This document shows, one piece after another, positions 17,970-26,226 of a DNA stretch of 64,000 nucleotides. Position 1 is the stretch's first letter. Each line of letters opens with the position of its first letter. The stretch comes from Hymenobacter piscis. GTDB taxonomy: Bacteria > Bacteroidota > Bacteroidia > Cytophagales > Hymenobacteraceae. Position numbers and translations under genes: made by a program. The notes under the pieces are model-generated. The model was not told where the DNA came from, searched no databases, and saw only the letters and a list, made by a program, of their open reading frames with translations. The stretch lies in the NCBI RefSeq assembly GCF_018760735.1, contig NZ_JAHHZN010000004.1:271828-335827 (forward strand), read 5' to 3'.

Positions 17970-20900
17970 TCACTGCCACAGCACCGTGTCGGGGGGCTGC
18001 TGGCGGAGCAGGTGGCGGTATTTTTCCCGCAGCCGGTCCTGCTGCTGGCGCTGCTGCTGCTTCTTGAAAAAGCTGACTTTGTAGCGGCGGCTGCCGGGCG
18101 GGCGGTGCAGGTGCAGGTAGATGAGGCCCCGGCTGCGACGCTGGGTGGCCTCGCCGCTTTTAATGCGCGCAATCCGCTTGCGGTTGTTGCCAAACAGCGT
18201 CTGGAGCGGACTCAGGCCCACGTACAGGTCGGCCTGGCCGTTGAGGTGGTACTCGCCCGTTACCTGCATATCGGTGAGGTTGCTGCTCAGGTTGAGGCCC
18301 GGAATCAGCAGGCGGCCCTGCTCCAGCAGAAAACGGGACTGCACCGGCTCGAAATACAGGTGGCTGGTGCGGCGGGGGCTGAGCAGGTGCAGGGCCTGCA
18401 CGAGGGCGTCCACTTCGATCAGCTCCAGGTGCTGGAGGTTGGTGCGGGCAAAGGCGCGGGTGCGGTTCAGGCGGGGCAGAAAGGTGTGGTCGAGGTCGGT
18501 TTGCACATCGGCTTCGGCGTTCATTTGACCCCGCACGTTGTCGGGCCCCAGGGCGTCGAGGCCCAGCGGGGCGGCCAGGGCAAAAAGCTGGGGCAGCTGC
18601 ACGTTGCGAAGCCGGAGCTGGGCGCGCAGGGGATGATGGTGGGCGCCGGAATCCGTTTGCAGAACGCCCTGCAGCTGCAACTGCCCCCCGAAGGCCTGCA
18701 AAGAGCACTCCTGCACGCGGGCCCGGCCGGCTTCCAGCGTGCTGCGCAGCTCAAAATCCTGGCCCTGGAGCACGCCGTAGCGCACCCGCGCGGCTACCAC
18801 GTGCACCCGGCCCGTAACGGTCCCGTCCAGGAACGGGGAAGTGCCGCCTGCGGAGCGTGCGGCGGGGCGGGCCTGGGCAGGAGTAGGGTCGGGAGTGGTG
18901 TTGAGGGCCGCCAGCAGCTGCAGCAGCTGCTGCACATCGAGCATGCCGTAGCGCAGTTCCACCATGGCCTGGGCCCGGGCCAAGTGAATGCCGGCCAACG
19001 TGGCGCTGGCACTGATGCGGCCCCTGCCGTCGGGACCGGTCCGGAACGTGAGGGCCGGAATGTCGAAGTGGGAGCCGTTCTTGTCGATGTAAAGCTCCAC
19101 GTTGCGCAGGCGGTTGGTGCCGGGCAGGATAAACTGGTCGATGGTGGCCGTCACGCGGCCGTTGGCGGAAAGCAGAATTTCGCGCAGGGTGGGGTCGGTG
19201 GCTTTTTTGCCGGTAGCCCGGCGCGGGGGATGCGTCACGCGGGCCAGGAGCTGGCGGTAGCGCAGGATGGGGAAGTGGGCGGCCAGTTCCAGCAGCACGG
19301 GCTGGGGGTTGAGCGTATCGGTAGCCCAGCCGGCCAGGCCGCTCAGCTGCCCGCCCCATACCCGGGCCCGCAGGTTGCGCAACTGCACGTGGCGGCCGTC
19401 GTGGCGGATACTGGCGGCCAGGGCCCGTAAGGTATCGGCGGCCACAACCAGCCGGCCGCATTCCAGGTCAATATCGAGGTGCAGGCCTGGGGGGAGCAGG
19501 TTCATCATGTCGGCCACCTGCATGGATCTGCTATCCGCGTTGCGGGCCGGGCGCTGGCGGGCGGCGGGCCGGGGTGCCCGGCTGGGGGCGGCCAGCAGAC
19601 GGCGCAACTCGGGCAGTTGCAGTTCATCCACGGCAAAGCGGCCCGTAACGGCGGTGGTAGGGTGTTGGCCGCTCACGTAGGCCAGCAGGTGGGTGGTGGT
19701 GGCGTTGGCCTTTATCTGCATGCCATTGAGCTGTCCCGCCAGGTTTTCGAGCCGCCACACGCTGTCGAGCAGCCGCACGCGCACGTTCAGGGCCCGCATC
19801 CGGGCCTGGCGGCTCGGGATATCGAAGGCCGCGTGCTCCAGCCGCACCGTGCCGCGGGCGGCAAGGGGGGGCAGCAGCGTGTCGGGTCGCTGCGTCAGGC
19901 GGGTGGCCCGGTCCGGAATATCGGGCAGGGCGCCATGGAAGCGCAAATCAAGCGAAACCTGCCCGGCGCGGGCCCGCCACAGATCAGGAACGACTACGGA
20001 GGCCACCGTTTGCAGCTCAGTACGCCCCACAACGTGCCCGTTCAGGTGAGGGCTGGTGAAGTTGCGCACCGTCAGGCGGGCATCGAGCTGGCCGGCGCTG
20101 GAATACAGCCGACACTCCTCGAAGGCCAGCATGGTGGACTGGGAGTTGTGGGCGGGGCCGTTGTCGTACACGCCGCGGGCGTCCCAGCGCCGGATGCGCC
20201 GCAGGGAGTCGGCCCAGCGCACCTGGGCATTGCGCAGGGCGAAGCGCAGCACCATGCGCGGGCGGGTGGTGGGGCCGCTCACGCCCCGGATGGTGTAGTG
20301 GATGTGGGCGTGGCTGGAACTGTGGGCCCCGCGCAGAAACCGCTCCAGGCTGGGTGGCAGGGCCACGCGCAGCACTTCCAGCAGGGGCTGGTTACCCCGG
20401 AAGGCCAGGTTGAGGTGGGTGCCGCGGGTTTCCCCCGGGCCGGCGCCCCGGTGGGTGCCGTTGATGCGCACGGTGTCGCCGTTGAGGGTGGCGCTGGTAC
20501 GCAGAAACGTGCCCTGCCGCTCCCGGAAGTTGTAGCGGTAGCGTATTGCGGCCACAATGGGCTCTTGCTCGAAGAGGTTGCCCCGGCTGGTGCGCAGGTA
20601 GTCCAGCCGGCCCTGCAACCGGCCCCGCACCTGGGCCTGCCCGTTGCGGACGCGCACCACCAGGCCGCCCGTGGCTACCCGGGCGGCAAAGCCGCTGTTG
20701 TGCAGCTCGTTGCGGTCCGATACGCGCAGATTCCGGATCAGCAGGGAGTCGAGGTCGAAATCAGGCGGGCCGCTGGGATGGTCCTGGCGCGGCCCCCGGC
20801 CCCGCAGGCCCCAGTCGTGGCCCTGGGCATCGGTCAGCTGGCGGAATTCGGCGTCCTGCAGCGTCAGGCGCTTAGCCCGGAACTGGCCCCGCAACAGGGG

Positions 20901-21206
20901 GCGCAGCTCCAGCCGCAGGTCGGCCCGACCCACGCGCAGCACATCTACGGAGCGCTGAAAGGCCGTGTCGGTGAGCAGCACGTGGTGAACCGAGGCCGTG
21001 AGGTAGGGGAAGTCGCGCCAGAGCGAAAAGTCGATTTCCAGCGGCCCCAGAACCAAGTCGGAGCGTTGGGCCATCCGCTCCCGGATCAGCCGTTCCAGCT
21101 GCTGACGGCCCCAGTCGGAACCCAGCAGCCAGAGCGCGCCGCCCGCCACCAGCACCAGTCCCAGCAGGCCGCCAGCCAGGATGCGCAGGAGGGTGGAACG
21201 TTTCAT
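17970..21206 (-). CDS. AsmA-family large envelope protein
   Basis: The product (1078 aa) has one N-terminal transmembrane anchor (LRILAGGLLGLVLVAGGALWLLGS) and a long periplasmic part, with the AsmA-type N-terminus (RQQLERLIRERMAQ, LGPLEIDFSLWRDFPYLTASV) and a C-terminal AsmA-like region (about 880-1050). Members of this family are now seen as bridge-like proteins of lipid transport between the membranes. Several Pro/Arg-rich insertions separate the beta-rich repeats. The ATG at 21206 gives a standard anchor; the longer frame from 21302 adds 32 residues without signal features. Confidence 0.85.
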   Translation of the reverse strand: MKRSTLLRILAGGLLGLVLVAGGALWLLGSDWGRQQLERLIRERMAQRSDLVLGPLEIDFSLWRDFPYLTASVHHVLLTDTAFQRSVDVLRVGRADLRLELRPLLRGQFRAKRLTLQDAEFRQLTDAQGHDWGLRGRGPRQDHPSGPPDFDLDSLLIRNLRVSDRNELHNSGFAARVATGGLVVRVRNGQAQVRGRLQGRLDYLRTSRGNLFEQEPIVAAIRYRYNFRERQGTFLRTSATLNGDTVRINGTHRGAGPGETRGTHLNLAFRGNQPLLEVLRVALPPSLERFLRGAHSSSHAHIHYTIRGVSGPTTRPRMVLRFALRNAQVRWADSLRRIRRWDARGVYDNGPAHNSQSTMLAFEECRLYSSAGQLDARLTVRNFTSPHLNGHVVGRTELQTVASVVVPDLWRARAGQVSLDLRFHGALPDIPDRATRLTQRPDTLLPPLAARGTVRLEHAAFDIPSRQARMRALNVRVRLLDSVWRLENLAGQLNGMQIKANATTTHLLAYVSGQHPTTAVTGRFAVDELQLPELRRLLAAPSRAPRPAARQRPARNADSRSMQVADMMNLLPPGLHLDIDLECGRLVVAADTLRALAASIRHDGRHVQLRNLRARVWGGQLSGLAGWATDTLNPQPVLLELAAHFPILRYRQLLARVTHPPRRATGKKATDPTLREILLSANGRVTATIDQFILPGTNRLRNVELYIDKNGSHFDIPALTFRTGPDGRGRISASATLAGIHLARAQAMVELRYGMLDVQQLLQLLAALNTTPDPTPAQARPAARSAGGTSPFLDGTVTGRVHVVAARVRYGVLQGQDFELRSTLEAGRARVQECSLQAFGGQLQLQGVLQTDSGAHHHPLRAQLRLRNVQLPQLFALAAPLGLDALGPDNVRGQMNAEADVQTDLDHTFLPRLNRTRAFARTNLQHLELIEVDALVQALHLLSPRRTSHLYFEPVQSRFLLEQGRLLIPGLNLSSNLTDMQVTGEYHLNGQADLYVGLSPLQTLFGNNRKRIARIKSGEATQRRSRGLIYLHLHRPPGSRRYKVSFFKKQQQRQQQDRLREKYRHLLRQQPPDTVLWQ

Positions 21207-21325
21207 AAAGGCGGTGGCAGGCGGGTAAGGTGGGCAGAAGAGTATGCGGAACTGTACGCAAAATAGTCCGCCAACGCTGCCCGGCAACGCCCGGGCCGCC
21301 AAAACTTCGCCCCCTGGCCCCGGGC

Positions 21326-21802
21326 TTAGTAGTCTACCCGGCCGGTGTGGGCCTGCCAGGCCCGGAACCCGGCCAGGGCTTCTTCGCGCAGAAACTCACG
21401 CATGGGCAACTGGCGCGACGCCAGCGGCTTTTCCAGCTCTTCGTAAATAAACTGGTCATCGAAGCCAATAGCGGCCGCGTCCTGCTTGGTGTTGCCGTAG
21501 AATACGCGCCGGGGACGGGCCCAGTAAATAGCTCCCAGGCACATGGGGCAGGGCTCGCAGCTGGTGTAAAGGTCGCAGTCGTCGAGCTGGAAAGTGCCCA
21601 GCACCGTGCAGGCCTTGCGGATGGCGTCTACCTCGGCGTGGCAGGTGGGGTCGTTGGTGCTGGTAACCTGGTTGAAGCCGCGGGCAATGATTTCGCCGTT
21701 CTTCACCACCACGGCCCCGAACGGTCCGCCGTGGCCGGCCTGCATTTTTTCAACGGACAGGCGAATTGCTTCGCGCATGAAATCGGGGTTGGGAGCTTCC
21801 AT
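21326..21802 (-). CDS. guaD: Guanine deaminase of the cytidine-deaminase fold
   Basis: The product (158 aa) should convert guanine to xanthine and ammonia. The zinc site is clear: HAEVDAIRKA and SCEPCPMCLGAIYWARP. The sequence DDCDLYTSCEPCPMCLGAIY and the later GFDDQFIYEELEKP closely follow the Bacillus guanine deaminase pattern, unlike the tRNA adenosine deaminase TadA. A -7 element TACTTTTG lies 52 bp before the ATG. Confidence 0.85.
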   Translation of the reverse strand: MEAPNPDFMREAIRLSVEKMQAGHGGPFGAVVVKNGEIIARGFNQVTSTNDPTCHAEVDAIRKACTVLGTFQLDDCDLYTSCEPCPMCLGAIYWARPRRVFYGNTKQDAAAIGFDDQFIYEELEKPLASRQLPMREFLREEALAGFRAWQAHTGRVDY

Positions 21803-21854
21803 AAATCAACGTGTAAGGGACGCGCGGTATTACCGCGCCGGCCCGGCTAAACAG

Positions 21855-21862
21855 CAAAAGTA
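21855..21862 (-). promoter_or_regulatory. -7 element of the guanine deaminase gene
   Basis: TACTTTTG on the minus strand fits TAnnTTTG. No -33 element is obvious. Confidence 0.45.
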
Positions 21863-22462
21863 CGCGTACGGAAGCGGAAAGCGGGCCAGGCGACGGAAGG
21901 AACGTCTAACTCACTGGGAGTCAGTTGAGCGGGAGTCCCGGCAATGGCGCGCAGCTGCTTCCGCCACTGGGCCGGCTCGCCGGGTCCTTTGCCGCTGACG
22001 ATTCCGACTGACCCCAACTGTTACTGGCTCCGCCTGGAATTTTGCCGGAAGCCCCACTGCTTGGAATGTTACTTTTCTTTGACTCTAATCCGCTGCGAAT
22101 CAGGCGGGAGTAAGGGAAGTAAAAATATTTTATCGGCGGTCTGCAACTCTTCAGCGGTTAACCCGCCTCTTGTTCGTGTAGACACTTGAAGTTATTCCGC
22201 CGGACTTTATTGGCAACCACGATTCGCGCTTTTGGCCTGATAGTTGCTAATGTGAATTCGAAAGAATAGTTTTTTAGGTGTTTTGGTTGTGGAAAAGGGG
22301 CGGCTCATTGAGTCGCCTTTTTTTATGGCTGAAAGTTAGGCAGTTGCAGTTTTTTTTGGGCCTCAAAATATTCTGAATTACCCGGATTTTCCGTTGCCGA
22401 GAGGATAAGTCCGCACCGGGCACTCAAGTCTGAGCACGGCCCTCACCAGCAGGCCGCCGCCG
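21863..22462. other. 600-bp intergenic stretch with an orphan terminator
   Basis: No convincing protein gene is seen here; the longest plus-strand frame (21944-22189, 81 codons) looks non-coding. Base composition turns AT-rich from about 22070 to 22380. A clear plus-strand terminator (22299-22324) has no protein gene upstream of it, so a small RNA ending there is possible. GGCGGG near 22110 and CCCGCC near 22163 could form a long-range stem. Confidence 0.45.
22299..22324 (+). terminator. Orphan rho-independent terminator
   Basis: GGCGGCTC, a 3-nt loop and GAGTCGCC are followed by seven Ts. The nearest plus-strand gene upstream is kilobases away, which suggests that an unannotated transcript ends here. 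Confidence 0.65.
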
Positions 22463-22837
22463 TTATATCACAATGCGCAGTTCGAAATCGGTGGCGGGAG
22501 CGGGGAGCTGGAAGGCGCCCACCCGGCTGGGGCCGTAGCCCAGGTTGAGTTTGATCCATTCGTCGCGCACGGGCAGCAGCTGCAGAATTTCCTGACGGAG
22601 GTGCGTGAGCTCGTCGCGCAGGTTCTGGAGGCGGTTGGCGGCCTCGGCGGTTTGCTGGGGGTAGCTGCCGGCGGCCGAACGCTGCTCAAAAACGACGGGG
22701 GCCGGTTCAGCGGGTTGCGCAAGCGTGGTGGCCTGAATTTCGGCCTGAGCCAGATCTTTTTCCAGCTGCAGATAGGCCGTCACCTTATCTTCGAGGGGTT
22801 TGAGTTCAGGGGCGAGGTAATCGAGGTTGCTGGCCAT
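22463..22837 (-). CDS. Conserved-looking hypothetical protein with coiled coil
   Basis: The product (124 aa) is soluble and helical in its first three quarters (LEDKVTAYLQLEKDLAQAEIQ, later NRLQNLRDELTHLRQEILQLL) and ends with a short segment VRDEWIKLNLGYGPSRVGAF that looks conserved and beta-like. I do not recognise a named family. No signal peptide or membrane segment is present. The composition fits neighbouring genes, which supports a real gene. Confidence 0.6.
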   Translation of the reverse strand: MASNLDYLAPELKPLEDKVTAYLQLEKDLAQAEIQATTLAQPAEPAPVVFEQRSAAGSYPQQTAEAANRLQNLRDELTHLRQEILQLLPVRDEWIKLNLGYGPSRVGAFQLPAPATDFELRIVI

Positions 22838-22893
22838 GGGGCACGGGGAAGGTGAAAGGAGGGAAGATGGAGGTCAGAACGCAGAAAAGGCCC

Positions 22894-23076
22894 TCAGGGA
22901 TGCAAGCCGGCGGTGGTGGATTCGGATTTGGGGCGGTTGCGCTGGCATTTTTGGCCGCAGTACTTCACTTCGTCCCAGCAGTTGCGCCACTTCTTACGGT
23001 ACTCAAACGGGCGCCCGCAGGTGAGGCAGATTTTGGTGGGCAGCTGGCCTTTTACGAGGCGGGAGGGAACGGGCAC
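22894..23076 (-). CDS. DUF2256 small zinc-ribbon-like protein, probable GTG start
   Basis: The product (60 aa) matches DUF2256: KICLTCGRPFEYRKKW, then WDEVKYCGQKCQRNRP, with two CxxC-type cysteine pairs that probably bind zinc. Family members are 40-60 aa. The nearest in-frame ATG is at 23136, upstream of the -7 element TAGTTTTG at 23097-23104, so it cannot be used from that promoter. The GTG at 23076 fits the promoter and the family length. Function unknown. Confidence 0.75.
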   Translation of the reverse strand: MPVPSRLVKGQLPTKICLTCGRPFEYRKKWRNCWDEVKYCGQKCQRNRPKSESTTAGLHP

Positions 23077-23096
23077 GGCAGAAAAAGTAAGGAAGA

Positions 23097-23104
23097 CAAA
23101 ACTA
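23097..23104 (-). promoter_or_regulatory. -7 element that decides the DUF2256 start
   Basis: TAGTTTTG on the minus strand fits TAnnTTTG. It lies 20 bp upstream of the GTG at 23076. Confidence 0.5.
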
Positions 23105-23189
23105 CCACCGCGACCGGTTGGGCGGCGGGCCGCCACCCGGGGTGGTAGGCTGTCTGCTTACTGATTCCCGCGGGCTTTGGTTAGGCGCG

Positions 23190-23197
23190 TATCTTTG
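23190..23197 (+). promoter_or_regulatory. -7 element of the methyltransferase gene
   Basis: TATCTTTG ends only 4 bp before the ATG at 23202, so the mRNA would be leaderless or nearly so. Confidence 0.5.
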
Positions 23198-23201
23198 CGG
23201 C

Positions 23202-23936
23202 ATGTCAACCCCCGTTTCTTCCGCGCCCGATGCTCTGGGCCAGGCCTTGCTGGCGTATCAGCAGGGCCATTTGAGCGCTACGCTGGCCGTGCACAGCTCC
23301 GTGGCCGATGAGGAGGTGCTGCCGGCCGCCTATTTTTTTCGCTCCCTCTGGGAAATGCCCGAAATGGAACGCACCGCCCTGGAAGAATGCCGGGGCCGGG
23401 TGCTCGATCTGGGCGCCGGGGCCGGCTGCCACGCCCTGGAGCTGCAGCAGCGGGGCTTCACGGTGAAGGCCGTGGATATTTCGCCGGGGGCCGTGGCCGT
23501 GATGCAGGAGCGCGGCGTGGGCGAAGTAGCCTGCCACGACCTCTTCGACCCGGCCCTGGCCCAGGGCGAGAAGTTTGATACCCTGCTCATGCTCATGAAC
23601 GGCATCGGCCTCACGGGCACCCTGGAAGGGCTGGAGCGCTTCCTGGAGCACGCCAAAACCCTGCTCCACCCCGGCGGCCAGATTCTGGCCACATCGTCGG
23701 ATATCAGCTACCTCTACGAGGACGAGGACGGGGCCCTGGTATTCGACCTCAACGGGCCCTACTACGGCCAGGTCACGTATTCCATGCAGTACGCCCATCA
23801 GACCGGCGCCGAGTTCCACTGGCTGTTCGCCGACCCCTCCCTGCTCCAGGACTACGCCCAAGCCGCCGGCTATGAAGTCGAGTTCCTGGAAGAAGACGAC
23901 CAGCAGCAATACCTGGTACGCCTTACTTTAGTTTAG
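23202..23936 (+). CDS. Class I SAM-dependent methyltransferase
   Basis: The product (244 aa) has a Rossmann-type methyltransferase core. Motif I is VLDLGAGAGCHALELQ, followed by VKAVDISPGAV (SAM-binding acidic residue), motif LFD..., and LLMLMNGIGL. The substrate cannot be told. The ATG at 23202 is chosen because a -7 element lies immediately upstream; an in-frame start at 23118 lies upstream of that element. A 17-copy heptamer array starts about 70 bp after the stop. Confidence 0.88.
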   Translation: MSTPVSSAPDALGQALLAYQQGHLSATLAVHSSVADEEVLPAAYFFRSLWEMPEMERTALEECRGRVLDLGAGAGCHALELQQRGFTVKAVDISPGAVAVMQERGVGEVACHDLFDPALAQGEKFDTLLMLMNGIGLTGTLEGLERFLEHAKTLLHPGGQILATSSDISYLYEDEDGALVFDLNGPYYGQVTYSMQYAHQTGAEFHWLFADPSLLQDYAQAAGYEVEFLEEDDQQQYLVRLTLV

Positions 23937-24008
23937 CTGATGGCTATTGGCTTTTTGACCGGCTTTTCTGCGTTTTAATGCAACCCTTCCCCACTTCTAC
24001 CATACACG

Positions 24009-24127
24009 CTAACAGCTAACAGCTAACAGCTAACAGCTAACAGCTAACAGCTAACAGCTAACAGCTAACAGCTAACAGCTAACAGCTAACAGCTAACAGC
24101 TAACAGCTAACAGCTAACAGCTAACAG
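24009..24127. repeat. 17 perfect tandem copies of the heptamer CTAACAG
   Basis: The array is 119 bp without a single mismatch and ends 8 bp before the ATG of the thioesterase gene. Seven is not a multiple of three, but the array lies outside the reading frame, so copy-number changes would alter promoter or leader spacing and not the protein. Confidence 0.97.
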
Positions 24128-24135
24128 AAAAAAAT

Positions 24136-24591
24136 ATGTCTGTTTTTGAAAGAACGTACACGGTGCGCTGGGCCGATATGGACCCCAACGGCCACATGCG
24201 CCACTCCGCCTACGCCGATTACGCTGCTCAACACCGCATCGAGTACCTGTCGGCCCATGGTTTTACGCTGCCGTACTTTGCCAAGGCCGGCCTCGGCCCC
24301 ATTCTGTTCCGTGAGGATACGCGCTTTCTCAAGGAGCTGCACATCAACGAGCAGCTGCGCGTCACGGGCGAGCTTGCGGGCCTGAGCGCCGACGGCTCCC
24401 GCTGGAACATTGTGCACACCCTCTACAAGCCCGATGGTCGTTCTGCCGCCACCGTCACCGTGGAAGGCGCCTGGCTCGACCTGCGCGCCCGCAAACTCAC
24501 CGTGCCCCCCGCCGACATCACCACCCTCATGAGCCAACTGCCCCGCCACGCTTCTTATCAGGACATTGTGCGCGGCGGCAGTGGTGAATAA
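24136..24591 (+). CDS. Acyl-CoA thioesterase of the hotdog (4HBT) fold
   Basis: The product (151 aa) resembles YbgC/FadM-type thioesterases, which hydrolyse acyl-CoA esters. The catalytic segment RWADMDPNGHMRHSAYADY (about 11-29) contains the usual aspartate, and the hotdog helix follows. The substrate is unknown. The start is just 8 bp after the CTAACAG array, which must form part of its promoter or leader. The stop codon abuts the left arm of a large palindrome. Confidence 0.85.
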   Translation: MSVFERTYTVRWADMDPNGHMRHSAYADYAAQHRIEYLSAHGFTLPYFAKAGLGPILFREDTRFLKELHINEQLRVTGELAGLSADGSRWNIVHTLYKPDGRSAATVTVEGAWLDLRARKLTVPPADITTLMSQLPRHASYQDIVRGGSGE

Positions 24592-24748
24592 GTGACTCGG
24601 TAAATGAGAGAAAAAGAACGTGTCATCCTGAGCGGAGCGAAGGACCCTATCACGCTAAAACGATTCGTTGTTGCGGTCGTTCAGGTGTGATAGGGTCCTT
24701 CGCTCCGCTCAGGATGACACGTTCTTTTCTCTCATTTACCGAGTCACT
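24591..24748. repeat. Long palindrome filling the space between convergent stops (copy 1)
   Basis: Arms of about 62 bp (24591-24653 and 24687-24748) differ by one extra A. The outer part is AGTGACTCGGTAAATGAGAG; the inner core is TGTCATCCTGAGCGGAGCGA. The element starts at the thioesterase stop and ends 3 bp before the stop of the convergent DinB gene. The core is shared with four other copies in the window. Confidence 0.9.
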
Positions 24749-24751
24749 CCT

Positions 24752-25291
24752 TTACTTACTGACCACTTTGGCGATGCGCTCGACCTGCTTTTGGTGGTGC
24801 AGCACGTGGTCGACCATAAAATCGAGGGTCTGGTGGATGGTGAGCATGCCGGAGCGCGGGTGCTTGAAGATGGCGCGGTTGAGCAGGTTGGCCGGATACT
24901 CGTTGAGCAGGCGTTCCAGGCGGCGGCGGGTGGCTTCCCACTCGGCGCGCAGCTCCGGCAGCGGGGGCAGGGTGGCGGGCGTGAGCTCCTGCAGATACTT
25001 CGGGGCCTTGAAGCGGGTGAAGGGCAGCCGCAGGGCCAGCCGCAGCAGCCGCGACTTCAGAAAGGCCTTGAAGCCGGATTTGTGCAGCCCCTCGGCCTGC
25101 AGCAGCTTCTTTTCCATGTACTGCCCGATGCCCGTTTCCGACACCAACAGGTGCTGCACTACCTGGGCCGCCGACCACTGCGCCGGACCCGGTGTCTGGG
25201 TAGCCCGGTCGCCGAGGGCTTCCACGGTGTCGAGCAGGCGGGTAGTGGAGCGTTCGAGCTGTTCCAGACGAAGATGCAGGCGATGATTCAT
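24752..25291 (-). CDS. DinB-family protein
   Basis: The product (179 aa) is a four-helix-bundle protein of the DinB/DUF664 type. Possible metal-ligand histidines occur in WSAAQVVQHLLVSE (about residue 56) and in FMVDHVLHHQKQV near the C-terminus. Such proteins include thiol-dependent metalloenzymes, but many are uncharacterised. The ATG at 25291 is preferred; the longer frame from 25381 adds 30 residues without family similarity. TACCTTTT at 25326-25333 on the minus strand is a possible -7. Confidence 0.8.
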   Translation of the reverse strand: MNHRLHLRLEQLERSTTRLLDTVEALGDRATQTPGPAQWSAAQVVQHLLVSETGIGQYMEKKLLQAEGLHKSGFKAFLKSRLLRLALRLPFTRFKAPKYLQELTPATLPPLPELRAEWEATRRRLERLLNEYPANLLNRAIFKHPRSGMLTIHQTLDFMVDHVLHHQKQVERIAKVVSK

Positions 25292-25386
25292 GGGGGAAGG
25301 ATGGCGGAAGATGGTAGCTTTGGGGAAAAGGTACGCAAAATCCGGCCTTGAGGTCCCGTTCTCCCGCTTTCCTTCGCCCATCCCTG

Positions 25387-26061
25387 ATGTCCGATTCCGC
25401 TATACATCCCTTCCGGCCCTACCAGCGCCCCGACGTATCGGAGGCGGAGCTGCTACGCCGCAGTAAAGCCTATTACCAGCACCTGGAGCAGCGCCGCTCG
25501 GTGCGCGAGTTCTCCGACCGGCCCGTACCCCGGGCCGTTATTGAAAACCTGCTGCGGGCGGCCGGCACCGCGCCCAGCGGAGCCCACAAGCAGCCCTGGA
25601 CGTTTTGTGCCGTGCAGAACCCCACTCTCAAACACCAGATCCGCCTGGCCGCCGAACAGGAAGAAGCTGAAAGCTACGGCCACCGCATGCCGCCCGAGTG
25701 GCTCGAAGACCTGGCCCCGCTCGGCACCGACTGGCAGAAACCCTTCCTGGAAACGGCGCCCTGGCTGATTGTGGTGTTCCGCCGCATCTACGAAGACCGG
25801 CCCGACGGCGGCCAGCGCAATAACTACTACGTGAACGAATCGGTGGGCCTGGCAGCGGGCTTCCTGCTGACGGCCATTCACGAGGCGGGCCTGGTGGCCC
25901 TCACGCACACGCCCAGCCCCATGAACTTCCTGACCAAGCTTCTCCACCGTCCCAAAAACGAGCGGCCCTTCCTGCTCATCCCCGTCGGCTACCCCGCCCC
26001 GGATGCCCAGGTCCCCGACATTCAGCGCAAGCCCCTGGAGGACATCAGCGTTTTTTATTAA
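25387..26061 (+). CDS. Iodotyrosine-deiodinase-like nitroreductase-fold flavoprotein
   Basis: The product (224 aa) is an FMN enzyme of the nitroreductase superfamily. FMN-binding RRSVREFSDRPVP (about 37-49) and TAPSGAHKQPWTF are followed by an EEAESYGHRMPPEW lid-like segment and ALTHTPSPMNFL. This combination closely recalls bacterial iodotyrosine deiodinases such as that of Haliscomenobacter, where the lid Glu-Tyr-Lys-type residues bind halotyrosine. From memory I rate that subgroup likely; a general nitroreductase remains possible. A bidirectional terminator separates it from pdhB. Confidence 0.85.
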   Translation: MSDSAIHPFRPYQRPDVSEAELLRRSKAYYQHLEQRRSVREFSDRPVPRAVIENLLRAAGTAPSGAHKQPWTFCAVQNPTLKHQIRLAAEQEEAESYGHRMPPEWLEDLAPLGTDWQKPFLETAPWLIVVFRRIYEDRPDGGQRNNYYVNESVGLAAGFLLTAIHEAGLVALTHTPSPMNFLTKLLHRPKNERPFLLIPVGYPAPDAQVPDIQRKPLEDISVFY

Positions 26062-26138
26062 ATCACCGGTGGTACAGATGAAATTGATGGCGCAGATTCG
26101 TGCTGCCAAGTGTTTGAAAGCAATGATTTCACACCAAC

Positions 26139-26167
26139 AAAAAAGCCCGCTCGAAGCGGGCTTTTTT
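26139..26167. terminator. Bidirectional rho-independent terminator
   Basis: AAAAAAGCCCGCT, a 3-nt loop and AGCGGGCTTTTTT form a symmetric hairpin between two convergent genes (25387-26061 and pdhB). Confidence 0.85.
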
Positions 26168-26226
26168 GGTTGACTACACAGATCCTAGCGTAGCTGCGTT
26201 ATCCTTTTCATCTGCAACAGCTGTGA

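Noticed and set aside
21944..22189. An 81-codon plus-strand frame with several cysteines
   Set aside because: Irregular composition, no start signal and no recognisable domain; it spans a change from GC-rich to AT-rich DNA.
24009..24127. Regular repeats that might be a CRISPR array
   Set aside because: The repeats are 7 bp long without spacers, and no cas genes are near.
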